Origin: Candidatus Vesicomyosocius okutanii
GTDB lineage: Bacteria; Pseudomonadota; Gammaproteobacteria; PS1; Pseudothioglobaceae
NCBI RefSeq assembly: GCF_000010405.1
Contig: NC_009465.1
Span: 682,001 to 746,000 of the forward strand
DNA: 64,000 nt
Reading direction: 5' to 3'
The stretch's first letter is position 1, and every line of letters starts with the position of its first letter. The notes under the pieces are model-generated. The model saw only the letters and a list, made by a program, of their open reading frames with translations. It did no database searches and was not told where the DNA came from. The position numbers were made by a program, and so were the translations under genes. Positions 17,148 to 27,844 of this stretch are shown piece by piece.

Positions 17148-19181
17148 TTAAACAAGATATGAAATATCAGCAACTGACAAAAATAAAGATCTAACCCAGT
17201 TAATTAGATTTAAACGCGCTTGTCTTAACTCAACATCATCAGTATTAACCATAACTTTATCAAAAAACTCATCGATCATATCCTTAAGGGCAATAAGTTC
17301 TTTCATATTTTTTGTGTAGTTAATAGAATTAGAAATGCGTTTAGCAAGTATTTTTGTTGCCTTAAATAGTGTTTTTTCCGCTGTTTCTATCAAAACTGAA
17401 TCATCAACTTTAATTGATAAGTCCGAGCAATTCTTCAATATATTAGAAATACGTTTATTTATTTCAATCAGATTTTCTAATTCTTGATTGTTAGTAAATG
17501 TATTAAGCGCTCTAATACGTAGATGAAAATCATAAGGCGATTCTGGACACACTGCCAAAACTGCATCAAAGACCTGCATACTGACCTCATGCTTCTTGTA
17601 ATAAGAACGCAAACGCTCCATCATAAATTGATAAATATCGTTAGCTTTATTAGTATTTACAACAGATAAATGAGCATTTAATGATTCACTAATCAGTTCT
17701 TTAAGATTAATATGAAATTTTGACTCCAATATAATCCTTAATAAACCTAATGCCATCCTTCTAAGTGCATACGGATCTTTAGAGCCAGTAGGACCCTGGC
17801 CAATACCAAAAATACCAGTAATTGTATCTAATTTATCAGCAATCGAAACTACTAAACCTTCAATTGTATTTGGTAAAGAATCACCTGAAAATCTTGGTTG
17901 ATAATGTTCACTAATAGCCACAGACACTGCTTTATTTTCTCCATCATTAAAAGCGTAATACCCCCCCATTACACCTTGAAGATCAGCAAACTCACCTACC
18001 ATATCTGTAACCAAATCACTTTTACAAAGTAAGCCAGCACGGCTACTGTCTTTAACATTAGCACCAATAACGCCAGCAATATATCCTGAAAGTATCTCAA
18101 TGCGTTTAGCTTTATCACCCATGGAACCCAAAGATTTCATAAACAAAACTTGGTTTAATCTATCTAGACGAAATTCAAGAGTATATGCCTTATCTTGTAT
18201 CCAGAAAAATTCTGAATCACTTAAACGAGAACGAATAACACGCTCATTACCATCAATAATAACTGATAAATCACTAGACTCAATATTAGCAACTGAAATA
18301 AATGATGACATCAAATTGCCATTCATATCTAACATATGAAAATATTTTTGATACGATTTCATCACAGAAATAAGCACTTCTTCCGGAATATCCAAGAATT
18401 TAGATGAAAAATTACCTGAAAAGACACACGGATATTCAACCAATGCACAAACTTCATCAAGCAAAGATTCATCAATAACCGCTGTAGCATTGTTATTTTG
18501 CGCTACATGAATTATCTGTTTACGAATAATAGCCTTACGCATATCAAAATCAACCTCAATTTGAGCTTTTTCAAGAAGAGTTTTTTGATAGTCTTTAGCA
18601 CAAATAATATCAAAAATACATTCATCTGTAAAGCGTAACCCCCTGGTTATGTTGCTAGAAATCAAACCCATAATTGAAGCTGGTACGACATCAGATCCTA
18701 ACATCATAATCAACCAATGTACTGGACGTACAAAATACGTATCTAAATTACTCCAGCGCATGGGTTTGGCAATAGGGATATTCTGAATAGCAGTATTAAC
18801 AACAGATTCAAGTAGATCTATCGTTTTTAGACCTATTTGTTGTTTGGTAAAGAAATAATATTGTATCTTACCAAATGCTTTTTGCGTTAACATATTTCTA
18901 GCGACACCACAAGATTTAGCAAAACCTTCAATAGCTTTATCAAGCTCACTAATTAATGGCCCTTTACGTTCAATAGTTTGATTATTTTGCTGAAGTTGAA
19001 GACCGTTAACCAATACCGCTAAACGACGAGGCGTGGCAAAAGACTCAACACTTGAATAAGACAACTTAAGCTTATCAAATTCAGTGGTTAAATTGTATGT
19101 AAGCGCATTGGATAGATGTTGCAAGTTTTTCGGTGGAAGCTCTTCACATCCTAGTTCTAATAAAAAGTCTTGTGTATTCAT
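17148..19181 (-). CDS. glyS: Glycyl-tRNA synthetase, beta subunit
   Basis: Beta chain of the tetrameric (alpha2beta2) bacterial GlyRS, 677 residues, a normal length. The N-terminus [13 protein letters not shown] is diagnostic, and the C-terminal half carries the helical HD-like and anticodon-binding regions ([13 protein letters not shown], near residue 540). It charges tRNA-Gly together with GlyQ, which is encoded 15 kb away on the other strand (33880-34803). Most gammaproteobacteria have glyQ and glyS adjacent. The dtd pseudogene follows directly. Confidence 0.97.
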
Positions 19182-19895
19182 AAAAGTTTGAATGTATGTT
19201 TTACTTAAATAATTTAAAATCTAAACTTTCCGACTAATAAATCGATCATCGCTCTAATAACATATAATCTGATAAGCACAATATAAATCGCTTATAAGTA
19301 TCAAAAATAAAGATTAATTATGCGTTAAAAGACTGGAAAAATTATGGTTTTCTTATTACCCTGAACACCAATAAATAAATACCTTTGCACCTCTTTATTA
19401 TAAATATAGCCAAACGATATAACTACAGTACTTCCATTTAGCCTTATCTAAAATAATCAAATTACTATCTTTTACAATAATCTGCTCAAAAAATTCACTT
19501 CATTAACCACACCTTTATATGATATATATAAATTTATCCTGACATAAATTTAACTTTATTTTGATTATTTTTTTGACTTGTCTTAATTTTGTTAAATTTA
19601 AATAACTGGACAAATATGGCTATGCTACCATAAAATTTAGAAAAATCGATTAAATCTGTTTATCTAAGCGAATTCCCACTAATACCATATTATTTTACAT
19701 CAATATTTTAACAAATACTGCTAAATCATTCGCAGATAAATATTATTTCCCAATTTGGGGAATAACAAGTACATATTATTCTGTCTATTGTCACAACTTA
19801 AAATACTAATCTCTTGCACTAATGTATCGATATCATTAATATGCACTACTTAAGGTGCAAAAAATATCTCAGTTTTAACTTTAATCTCAAATTAA
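19182..19895. other. 700-bp spacer where tolB would be expected; unidentified remnants
   Basis: No intact gene. On the minus strand, downstream of the DUF2384 gene, a fragment at about 19710-19855 reads VHINDIDTLVQEISILSCDN and runs on through RQNNMYLLFPKLGNNIYLRM. A second piece near glyS (19210-19270) reads AIYIVLIRLYVIRAMIDLLV then GKFRF and a stop. I can assign neither. In the canonical operon tolB and pal follow tolA here, but nothing I read matches TolB propeller repeats convincingly. Confidence 0.4.
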
Positions 19896-20288
19896 TTAAT
19901 TTTTCCATCCTTGTGTACAATCTAAAAAATACCAAACACGCATCATACCAGTATCGCCACTTAACATAAGTTCCAGTGGTGTTTTATGTTTAAATTTTTT
20001 AACCGGGCGTTTTAACCAAATTGCTCCATATTCTTTATTAATTGGAAAAGTTGTACCCAAGGATTCACTAACTCCTAAAATTATTTCAGTACGTTTTATC
20101 AATCTCTCATCAAAATCAAACAATTTATATAAATTTTTATATAAACACAAATGTCTGGGCTTAATAACCCCATACAAATCTAATAGCTTTAGTTGCTCAA
20201 TATCTTCTAAATGCCAATTCTCTAAGATTTTAAACAACTGCAAAGTAAGATTTGATTGAGTCTTAGTATCTAACTTTAAAATATCCAT
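19896..20288 (-). CDS. DUF2384 (MbcA/ParS/Xre antitoxin-like) protein
   Basis: 130-residue protein whose C-terminal half resembles the MbcA/ParS/Xre toxin-binding domain: LGTTFPINKEYGAIWLKRPV followed by KTPLELMLSGDTGMMRVWYFLD. An N-terminal helical segment precedes it. The family usually pairs with a RES-domain toxin that consumes NAD+. None is visible here. Its ATG overlaps the tolA stop (TAATG), so it is translationally coupled to the tol operon. Whether it still acts as a regulator is unknown. Confidence 0.65.
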   Translation of the reverse strand: MDILKLDTKTQSNLTLQLFKILENWHLEDIEQLKLLDLYGVIKPRHLCLYKNLYKLFDFDERLIKRTEIILGVSESLGTTFPINKEYGAIWLKRPVKKFKHKTPLELMLSGDTGMMRVWYFLDCTQGWKN

Positions 20289-21127
20289 TAATTAACCTTA
20301 AAGTGAAACAAGATTTGTGCATCAAATACACTCCTATCAGGAGCATATGGTAACGGAGAAGCTTTATAAACAGCACGCTCAATTGAATCTTTAAATGATT
20401 GTACCTTGATAATATTATCAATATTACAAGATTTAAGGTTAACACTCTTTACTTGACCATCTAAATCTTGCAAAATCTGCACATCACAACTCCAACTATC
20501 TTTAGCGCCTTGATAATGCCATTTTTCTTTTACTCTAGATGCGATTTGATTGATATAGTTAAACTTTAGCTCATTTAAAATATCTTCTTGAGCAATCAGC
20601 CTATCTTGGTCTTCTTCAGCCTGAACTTCTTTTTTCAAAAAACGTTTATTTTGTTCTTTTTTAAATTTTTTAGCTTCAACTTGACGTAATTTTTCAATCT
20701 CTTGTTTTTTATTTTCAGCTTTAAGAGCTTCTCTTTCAGCTTGTTTTCTCTTAATTTCAGCAATAATTTTGGCTTTCTTTTCTTGTTTAATCTTAATCTT
20801 TAGTTGTTTCAAGCGTTGCTGTTCCTTGTAACGCTCATTCTCAACTTTTTTTTCTGTACGTTGTAGTTCTTCAAGACGCTTTTCTCGCCTTTGTTTAATA
20901 TTAATTAACCGTTGTTTTTCTTTTTCAATTTCAGTTAAATCAATCATCATTGCTTTTGGTATTTCGTCTAACTTAACAGTCTGTTTTGGAATTCCCAAGC
21001 GTTGAGCATTTGAGTATAGCAAGCCAATAGCCAACACAACATGAAGAGCAATTGCTACCCAAAAAGCAATAGGACATTGTCTAACAATCTTAGGTAATTT
21101 AATTTCTTTAAAGAAATTAAATTTCAT
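20288..21127 (-). CDS. tolA: TolA, inner membrane linker of the Tol-Pal system
   Basis: 279 residues: one N-terminal membrane helix (residues 21-39), a long Lys/Glu/Arg-rich helix (about 70-180) that spans the periplasm, and a C-terminal domain with the single disulfide-type cysteine pair (SWSCDVQI and KSCNIDN). TolA uses the proton-driven TolQR motor to constrict the outer membrane at division. Its start overlaps the tolR stop by one base. tolB and pal, its outer-membrane partners, do not follow. Confidence 0.93.
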   Translation of the reverse strand: MKFNFFKEIKLPKIVRQCPIAFWVAIALHVVLAIGLLYSNAQRLGIPKQTVKLDEIPKAMMIDLTEIEKEKQRLINIKQRREKRLEELQRTEKKVENERYKEQQRLKQLKIKIKQEKKAKIIAEIKRKQAEREALKAENKKQEIEKLRQVEAKKFKKEQNKRFLKKEVQAEEDQDRLIAQEDILNELKFNYINQIASRVKEKWHYQGAKDSWSCDVQILQDLDGQVKSVNLKSCNIDNIIKVQSFKDSIERAVYKASPLPYAPDRSVFDAQILFHFKVN

Positions 21128-21579
21128 TATCTTAAATCTGGAGATTCAGTCACAATACCAACTTTATCAACCCCATTTTTTTGTAAAATAGACATTAAAG
21201 ATACAACAGAACCGTAATCCACTTGTCTATCGCCACGAACAAATACCTTCATTTTCGGATAGATCTCAAGCCTAGCATTAACACGACCTACAATAACACC
21301 TAATGGTAGTTTTTCACCTATAACAACAACATCAGAATCCATTTCATTAAGTGAATTGATGAAATATTTACCTTGTTTATCAATGGTAATAATCGTAGGT
21401 TGTTGCGTAAAATCCACGATTTTTGCCTCAGCGAAAGGTAAGTCAACTTCAATACCTTGTTCAATAATAGGCGTAGTCATCATAAAAATTACCAATAACA
21501 CTAACATCACATCAATATATGGAACAATATTAATTTGTGCATCTATAACAAGTCTATGACGTTTTAGTAATTCAATCAT
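21127..21579 (-). CDS. tolR: TolR, Tol-Pal proton channel subunit
   Basis: 150-residue ExbD/TolR protein. A single membrane helix (VPYIDVMLVLLVIFMMTTP, residues 19-37) carries the conserved proton-carrying Asp (YIDVMLVLL), followed by a periplasmic domain. It overlaps tolQ by 8 bp and tolA by 1 bp. It forms the stator-motor complex with TolQ. Confidence 0.95.
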   Translation of the reverse strand: MIELLKRHRLVIDAQINIVPYIDVMLVLLVIFMMTTPIIEQGIEVDLPFAEAKIVDFTQQPTIITIDKQGKYFINSLNEMDSDVVVIGEKLPLGVIVGRVNARLEIYPKMKVFVRGDRQVDYGSVVSLMSILQKNGVDKVGIVTESPDLR

Positions 21580-22264
21580 TCTCTATTTTTAACTTATTTT
21601 TTTGTCTTTGGAACAAAACAAACAATTGTTCAACAAAAACTGAATATTTATTATTAATCATACCTACTTTAGTAATTAAACGATTATAGGCAATAGTAGC
21701 AGGAATAGCGGAAAATAAACCAAATGCCGTTGCAATAAGTGCTTCAGCAATTCCAGGAGCAACAATAGCGATAGTTGCCTGTTTAACTGATGCCAAGCCA
21801 ATAAAAGAATGCATAATCCCCCAAACCGTACCAAATAAGCCAATATATGGGCTAGATGAGGCAATCATAGCTAAAATGCTTAAGCCATCATCTAAATAAT
21901 CAACTTCATTATTAGCTGTAATATTCATGATACGATAAGCACGCTCAGCATTTATTATTAACTCTTGGCTAGAATCTGAAGTAGTATAGTTAAGCTCCTG
22001 ATAACCTGCGTTAAAAATACGCTCCATTGAACTTTGATTAGTAGATTCTTGAAAAGTTTGGTATGCTAATTTTTCTAAATCAACATTAGTTGAAAACTTT
22101 TGATAAAAAAACTTAATACTCTTGTTAGTATCAATCAAGATTTTCTTTTTTGATAAAATCAGCGTCCATGAATAAATACTCATCAATACTAAAATAAACA
22201 TCACTACTTGCACCACAAAACCAGCACTAAGAATTAAGCTAAAAATTGACAAACCATTATCCAT
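21572..22264 (-). CDS. tolQ: TolQ, Tol-Pal motor subunit
   Basis: 230-residue ExbB/TolQ/MotA family protein with three membrane helices: residues about 10-30, then two late helices around SSPYIGLFGTVWGIMHSFIG and IAEALIATAFGLFSAIPA. It carries the polar and Gly residues lining the proton path. A GGAGAA ribosome site lies before the ATG at 22264. It is first in tolQ-tolR-tolA-DUF2384, preceded by the ybgC pseudogene, which in most relatives is the intact first gene. Confidence 0.95.
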   Translation of the reverse strand: MDNGLSIFSLILSAGFVVQVVMFILVLMSIYSWTLILSKKKILIDTNKSIKFFYQKFSTNVDLEKLAYQTFQESTNQSSMERIFNAGYQELNYTTSDSSQELIINAERAYRIMNITANNEVDYLDDGLSILAMIASSSPYIGLFGTVWGIMHSFIGLASVKQATIAIVAPGIAEALIATAFGLFSAIPATIAYNRLITKVGMINNKYSVFVEQLFVLFQRQKNKLKIEND

Positions 22265-22293
22265 CTATTTTCTCCAAAATCACACTAGAAATA

Positions 22294-22654
22294 TCACAAA
22301 TATTTAAGACTAATTACACTCAAACAAAACATAGTTATTTGCGTTCTAAATAATACCTTATTTAGCTCTAAACCCATTATTTTTTGCAAAAAACCAAAAA
22401 TTAGTACATTATGATTTTTTTATTTCAGAATAAACGATTAATAAATCATTAAATTTGACTAGAAGTCAACACTCAGAACACAAATAATTTGATAATAAAA
22501 ATAATAGCTTGATGCTGTATTAATCGATCTTACTCAAAACCTAACTATCGTGAAAATTTTCTACATCCTCTTTTAATAAATTTAAGAAAATAAGCATAAT
22601 AAAACTACACCAGCATTAACAATATTCTCATATATAAATAAAAGTATTTCACTT
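22294..22654 (-). pseudogene. ybgC: YbgC acyl-CoA thioesterase of the tol operon, decayed
   Basis: Between ruvB and tolQ, where ybgC is expected, the minus strand reads in shifting frames: LLFIYENIVNAGVV (YEDTDAGGVV in the family, with the catalytic Asp gone), then YAYFLKFIKRGCRKFSR, stop, LGFE, stop, DRLIQHQAIIFIIK (YANYLKFFERARTEWLRHLGFEQ region), then SVDF and, near the end, VLFRTQITMFCLSVISLKYL before a stop (the LLFRAQITVVCVD.K.KP pattern). Order and spacing fit the 130-residue hotdog-fold thioesterase. Several stops and at least two frameshifts make it non-functional. Confidence 0.85.
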
Positions 22655-22656
22655 GC

Positions 22657-23685
22657 TTATTGATTAAATAAATCATTCACTTTTAAGCCGTTAATTAATC
22701 CCAAATGTGCATAAGCTGCATCTGTAATACTACGACCACGTGGTGTACGCATAATAAAACCCTGTTGAATCAAATATGGTTCTACCATATCTTCTAAAGT
22801 TCCACGTTCTTCACCAATAGAAGTTGCTAGTGTATCCAAACCAACAGGACCACCAGAAAATTTATTCATAATAATAGATAGATAATCACGGTCTAATTGT
22901 TCAAGTCCCGCTTCATCTACCTTAAGTATTATTAATGCTTCTTTGGCAATATCTTGATGAATCATACTATTGGCTTTTACATCGGCAAAATCACGAACTC
23001 GACGTAATAACCGATTAGCAATTCTAGGCGTTCCACGAGAACGCTTAGCGATTTCTAACGCACCTTTTGATTCAATTTGAATATCTAAAATATCCGCCGA
23101 ACGTTCAACAATCATTTTTAAATCTTCAACATTGTAAAACTGTAAGCGTTGAATAATACCAAAACGATCTCGAAGAGGTGAAGTTAACATACCAACACGA
23201 GTAGTAGCACCAATTAACGTAAAAGGTGGTAATTCAAGTTGTACAGAATGCGAAGCCAAGCCTTCACCCACTATAATATCTAATTTAAAATCTTCTAAAG
23301 CTGGATAAAGGGTTTCTTCAACCACATAATTAAGGCGATGAATTTCATCAATAAACAAAATATCATAAGGATCAAGTTTTGTCAAAATTGCTGCCAAATC
23401 TCCTGCACGCTCTAATACTGGACCAGAGGTTTTCTTAAAACCTGTGGACATTTGATTGGCAATTACATTTGCCAATGTAGTTTTACCTAAACCAGGAGGA
23501 CCATAAATTAAACAGTGATCTAATGTATCCTTACGTTTTTTTGCTGCTTTAATAAACAGCATCATTTGCGACTTAACATCATTTTGCCCAATATAATTCT
23601 CTAAAGAATTTGGACGTATAGAAGTTATTACCAAATCTTCATTATTATGGTCTTTTTCATCTATTAAAAGATCTTCTTCTATCAT
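22657..23685 (-). CDS. ruvB: RuvB Holliday-junction branch-migration ATPase
   Basis: 342-residue AAA+ helicase motor. Walker A is [15 protein letters not shown] (residues 63-77), Walker [12 protein letters not shown], sensor 1 near [20 protein letters not shown], and the C-terminal winged helix ends in [12 protein letters not shown]. Length and motifs are complete, so it should be functional. RuvB needs RuvA for loading and RuvC for resolution. ruvA is not adjacent, and ruvC is a remnant at 14819-14896. Confidence 0.97.
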
Positions 23686-23719
23686 GCTAAATTACTTAAT
23701 TTTATGCTATTTTTACTGA

Positions 23720-24208
23720 TTAAACTTCATTAATTAGTAGTTTGATTTTGATAGGTTTGGTCGTATGATTAAAATGAATCACTTTCGGATATTGAATACC
23801 ATCAATAAAATTGATAACAGCTAATTTTAATTCGCCAATAACGAATGCTATTTACCTCATTTTTAAACAATATATTTATTAGAATACAATGGGTAAGTAC
23901 CATCCTATTTTACTCATCATTCATTGATTAAAAGTTATCATAATTAACTCGCTATTAATTAATAATTTTTCTAACTAAACTCAATCTAAACAAGGCCAAA
24001 GGCTATACTTAATATAGATTTATAATCATTGTAGTAAAACTCACCTCAAAACCTAATGTTTTTGTATCATTATTAATGCTCACACCCAATCTATCATACA
24101 TTTTCCAAGTACTTGGTAGAGTTTGTGAAAATGCTAATTTTACAGATTAAATTTAAGTACTGACAACTTGATAAAAACAAGGTAGAAACTATTATATATT
24201 CGTTTCAT
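23720..24208 (-). pseudogene. lolB: Outer membrane lipoprotein receptor LolB, decayed
   Basis: This remnant lies divergently upstream of hemA, the standard lolB position. The minus strand has an ATG at 24208 (MKRIYNS), then after a frameshift VSTLFLSSCQYLNLICKISI with a lipobox-like LSSC. A middle piece reads EVNSIRYWRIKIS (compare VSGLRYW in LolB), and the last reads DGIQYPKVIHFNHTTKPIKI then KLLINEV before the stop at 23720. The tail matches the LolB ending (P..I.L.....KIKL.I..W). Stops and shifts break every third of the gene. Loss would affect outer-membrane lipoprotein insertion unless a second copy exists. Confidence 0.75.
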
Positions 24209-24247
24209 ATAAGCTACCCTATTGTAGCGTGAAACTTGTCATTTGGG

Positions 24248-24253
24248 TATAAT
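24248..24253 (+). promoter_or_regulatory. Candidate -10 element of hemA
   Basis: TATAAT lies 34 bp before the hemA ATG, inside TTTGGGTATAATTAAGC. A TTGTAG at 24222 is the only -35-like hexamer, at a long 20-bp spacing. Position is reasonable; assignment is from motif only. Confidence 0.4.
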
Positions 24254-24286
24254 TAAGCATTTATTTTAGTTAGTTTTGCTGAATTT

Positions 24287-25537
24287 ATGTCGCAAATTGC
24301 AATTTTAAGTGTCAACCATCAACTTGCGCCTGTTGAAGTGCGAGAAAAGGTCGCTTTTACACCAGATAAATTAACTCAAGCATTAAGTGATCTTCATGGT
24401 ATTTATGGTATTTATGCTTGCATTATTCTGTCTACCTGTAATCGTGTAGAGATTTATGTTAATTCTGATAATGAAAACCCTAAAGAAGTATTAAGTAACT
24501 ATCTTGCTAAAATACACAATATCACACGTGACAGAATTAACCCTTATTTAAATTATTTTGAGGACAATGAAGCGCTTACACATGTTTGCAATGTTGCTAC
24601 AGGGCTTGATTCATTAGTATTAGGAGAGCCTCAGATTCTAGGCCAATTAAAAAATGCATACCATATGGCAAAAGAAGCCAAAACCTTAAATAAATTATTA
24701 GAAAAACTATTCCAACACGCATTTTCAACTGCTAAAAAAGTACGTACTGATACTCAAATTGGTGTTTCACCTGTTTCAATTGCTTATTGTTCGGTTAAAC
24801 TTAGTGAAAAGATTTTTGAATGTTTATCTGAACAAACTGTTTTACTCATCGGTGCAGGAGAAATGATTGAATTATGTGCACAATACCTAAACAAAAAAAA
24901 GGTGAGTAACATGATTATTGCTAATAGAACCATTGAAAATGCACAAAAAATTGCTAACTTATATCAGGCACAATCTATTGGCTTAAAACAATTTTCATCT
25001 GTTATACACAAAGCAGATATTATTATTTCTTCAACAGCAGCTTCAGTACCCATTATTGGCAAAGGATTAATTGAAAGTGCCTTAAAAAAACGCAAGCATA
25101 AACCAATATTTATGCTTGATATTGCCATACCTCGTGATATTGAACCTGAAGTAGGACAATTAGATGATATTTATTTATATACTATTGATGATTTAGAGCA
25201 AGTGATCAATGATAACATAGGCAATAGAGAAAAAGAAAAAAACCTGGCACAGGAAATTATAATCAAACAAAACCAAGTGTTTAATCAATGGTTGAAAGTT
25301 TTACCTAATGAACAATTAGTACGATCTTATCGTTCTAATGCTAACTTAATTAAAAATAAACTATTAGAAAAAGCCATCAAACAGATTAAACATAGTGGTG
25401 ATTATGAGAATATTATTCGTAAATTTGCTGACCAATTAACTAACAAACTATTACACTTACCTTCTAAAAATATCAAACAAACCTCCACTGATAATTTATC
25501 TCAGTGCGAAGGTTGTATACCCAATATTAAAAAATAA
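24287..25537 (+). CDS. hemA: Glutamyl-tRNA reductase
   Basis: First committed enzyme of C5-pathway tetrapyrrole synthesis, turning Glu-tRNA into glutamate-1-semialdehyde with NADPH. The catalytic Cys is in [10 protein letters not shown] (about residue 50), the family motif is [20 protein letters not shown], and the NADPH site is [13 protein letters not shown]. The 416-residue length is normal, including the C-terminal dimerisation helix. The stop overlaps the prfA start (TAATG). It works with HemC (63572 onward) and HemJ (60834-61262) in this window. Confidence 0.97.
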   Translation: MSQIAILSVNHQLAPVEVREKVAFTPDKLTQALSDLHGIYGIYACIILSTCNRVEIYVNSDNENPKEVLSNYLAKIHNITRDRINPYLNYFEDNEALTHVCNVATGLDSLVLGEPQILGQLKNAYHMAKEAKTLNKLLEKLFQHAFSTAKKVRTDTQIGVSPVSIAYCSVKLSEKIFECLSEQTVLLIGAGEMIELCAQYLNKKKVSNMIIANRTIENAQKIANLYQAQSIGLKQFSSVIHKADIIISSTAASVPIIGKGLIESALKKRKHKPIFMLDIAIPRDIEPEVGQLDDIYLYTIDDLEQVINDNIGNREKEKNLAQEIIIKQNQVFNQWLKVLPNEQLVRSYRSNANLIKNKLLEKAIKQIKHSGDYENIIRKFADQLTNKLLHLPSKNIKQTSTDNLSQCEGCIPNIKK

Positions 25538-26622
25538 TGAATTCATCTATCCTAGCTAAATTAGAGCAATTATCAATACGTCTTGAAGAGGTAAGTATTA
25601 TGCTATCCGATCCAGAGGTAGTTAGTAACGTTAAAAAGTTCACAAAACTGTCCATTGAATACGCTCAATTAACCCCAGTCAACCAACAATTTCAAACCTA
25701 TTTATCACATCTAAAAAACCTAGAAGATGCACAATTAATACTATTTGAAGACGACATGGAAATCAAAACTATGGCCAAAGAAGAAATACTTAATACCAAA
25801 AAAATTTTAAGTCAGCTTGATTTAAAACTTAAGAAATCTATCTTACCAAAAGACCCTAACGATTCTCGAAATATAATTATTGAAATTAGAGCAGGTACAG
25901 GCGGCGATGAAGCCAGTATTTTTTCAGGTGATTTGTTTAAAATATATAGCCGATACAGCGAAAAGCAGAAATGGACAATAGAAATTATTAGCTCTAGTAT
26001 TGGTGAACACGGTGGTTTTAAAGAAATTATTGCCCGCATTAGTGGAATAAATGTTTACTCAAAATTAAAATTTGAATCTGGTGCACATCGTGTACAACGC
26101 GTGCCAACAACTGAAAGCCAAGGTCGAATACATACTTCTGCTTGTACCGTTGCCATCATGCCTGAAGTTGAAAATATTGAAGAAATCAATATTAACATAA
26201 ATGATGTTCGTATTGATACTTTCAGAGCCAGTGGTGCAGGTGGCCAGCATGTTAATAAAACTGATTCTGCTGTACGCATAACACATCTTCCAACTGGAAC
26301 TGTAGTTGAATGCCAAGATGGTCGTTCACAACATAAAAATAAAGCCCAAGCAATGTCAGTGTTAGCATCACGTATTCTTGATGCACAACAACAAGAACAA
26401 CAAGAACAACAATCATCAACTCGTAAGGAGTTAATAGGTAGTGGTGATCGCTCACAACGTATCCGTACCTATAATTACCCGCAAGGACGCATTACCGACC
26501 ATCGCATTAATCTAACCTTATACAAACTAACAGAAATTATGGAAGGTAACTTAAGTGCAATCATTAAGCCATTAATTATCGAACAACAAACTAATCAACT
26601 AACGGAGTTAAATAATACTTAA
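25537..26622 (+). CDS. prfA: Peptide chain release factor 1
   Basis: RF1, 361 residues, terminates translation at UAG and UAA. The GGQ motif is in [20 protein letters not shown], and the codon-recognition tripeptide PxT is present as PTT in RVPTTESQG (RF2 would have SPF). It is coupled to hemA by a one-base overlap. prmC, which methylates the GGQ glutamine and usually follows, is absent here. Confidence 0.97.
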   Translation: MNSSILAKLEQLSIRLEEVSIMLSDPEVVSNVKKFTKLSIEYAQLTPVNQQFQTYLSHLKNLEDAQLILFEDDMEIKTMAKEEILNTKKILSQLDLKLKKSILPKDPNDSRNIIIEIRAGTGGDEASIFSGDLFKIYSRYSEKQKWTIEIISSSIGEHGGFKEIIARISGINVYSKLKFESGAHRVQRVPTTESQGRIHTSACTVAIMPEVENIEEINININDVRIDTFRASGAGGQHVNKTDSAVRITHLPTGTVVECQDGRSQHKNKAQAMSVLASRILDAQQQEQQEQQSSTRKELIGSGDRSQRIRTYNYPQGRITDHRINLTLYKLTEIMEGNLSAIIKPLIIEQQTNQLTELNNT

Positions 26623-27040
26623 AAACTATTATATCAATCAAATATAGGAAAAACCATATTTTTAAAATAGCTGTTCCTATAGTTATTTAGAGGTGATAAA
26701 AACCACCATATACAAATACATCTACACAGGAAGCTAAGTTAATAAATAATAAATAATAAATAATAAATAATAAATATAATTTTACTTAAAAGTTCTTTCT
26801 ATCTAGAAAAAGAGTTAATACAAACCTACCATTAGTTAAAACTATACTTCCTTTATCTTACTAGATAAAGAAGCTAAACAATATTTTTTATTAAACCAAA
26901 TACAAATAACTCTTTTAGTGTTTATTTAAAGCAAAAAAAAATAACAATTACAGTAATATAACAAAATTCTAGATACTTCCTAAATTTTTTAAAAGAAAAA
27001 AGTGGTCATTTTATAGGTTTCATAAATTATATTAATCTCT
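26623..27040. other. Spacer after prfA
   Basis: About 420 bp without an intact gene. A weak inverted pair TAGGAA...TTCCTA at about 26645-26681 may act as the prfA terminator. A heptamer repeat follows at 26741-26775. I found no prmC or znuC remnant. Confidence 0.4.
26741..26775. repeat. Tandem heptamer repeat, 5 copies of AATAAAT
   Basis: Five exact, uninterrupted copies of AATAAAT span these 35 bases, followed by ATAATTTT. It lies in the prfA-znuB spacer. Such microsatellites expand by strand slippage. Confidence 0.9.
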
Positions 27041-27844
27041 TTAAATTAATTTTTTATATGCAAATTGTGATAATAAGAATAACACACCTAGAGTAATTAC
27101 GATAGCTGGCCCTGTTGCTACATCATAAAACATTGAAGCGATAATACCAATAGTAACTGCGACCATAGAAACAATAACTGACTGAAATACCATGCTACTA
27201 GGTGTATTGGAAAATACTCTAGCAACAGCTGGTGGGATAATCAGTAAGGAGGTAATTAAAAGCACGCCCACAATTTGTACTGAAACAGACACAGCTAACG
27301 CAATCATTAGCATAAATAACAACTGATAAAAATCTCTATTAAGCCCTTGTGCAACTGCTAATTCTTCATTTAGAGTTAGTAATAATAAACGCTGCCAAAA
27401 AATAATGAGTAATAATCCAAGTACCGTCAAAATTACATACACCCAAACAATATCAGAATTAGTGATAGATAAAATATCACCAAATAAGAGTGAAAAATAA
27501 TCCGTATTAGTTCCACCAATAAAACCTAAAACTACAATACCTAACGATAAAAAAATATGTGAAAAAATACCTAAAATAGTATCATTAGATAAAAAATTTT
27601 TTCGTTGTAAGATAACAATAAATATTGCAAATATTGTACCTACCATTACCAAACCAAAATGCATTCCTAAGCCACTAGCAAACCCTAAAGATGTACCCAA
27701 AAGTGCTGAATGGGAAATAGATTCTGAGAAATAACTCATACGTTTCCAAATAACAAAACAACCCAATGAACCTGAAATAATTGAAATGCCAATGGCTGCT
27801 AAAATAGCTCTAAAAATAAAATCTTCCAAATGGATTAGTGACAA
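27041..27844 (-). CDS. ABC-3 family metal permease (ZnuB-like)
   Basis: 267-residue inner-membrane permease of the zinc/manganese ABC family, with seven to eight helices. Family hallmarks are the N-terminal CFVIWKRMSYFSESISHSAL and the late helix VGVLLITSLLIIPPAVARVF. It overlaps the fur gene by 10 bp, so the two are co-translated. The ATPase (ZnuC) and binding protein (ZnuA) are not adjacent and would have to be elsewhere. Zinc is the most likely substrate; manganese or iron is possible. Confidence 0.87.
   Translation of the reverse strand: MSLIHLEDFIFRAILAAIGISIISGSLGCFVIWKRMSYFSESISHSALLGTSLGFASGLGMHFGLVMVGTIFAIFIVILQRKNFLSNDTILGIFSHIFLSLGIVVLGFIGGTNTDYFSLLFGDILSITNSDIVWVYVILTVLGLLLIIFWQRLLLLTLNEELAVAQGLNRDFYQLLFMLMIALAVSVSVQIVGVLLITSLLIIPPAVARVFSNTPSSMVFQSVIVSMVAVTIGIIASMFYDVATGPAIVITLGVLFLLSQFAYKKLI

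Noticed and set aside
19182-19895. tolB pseudogene after the DUF2384 gene
   Set aside because: Position fits, but none of the fragments shows TolB propeller or N-terminal motifs.
25812-26455. Several minus-strand frames inside prfA
   Set aside because: They are antisense shadows of a well-conserved gene; prfA explains the sequence.
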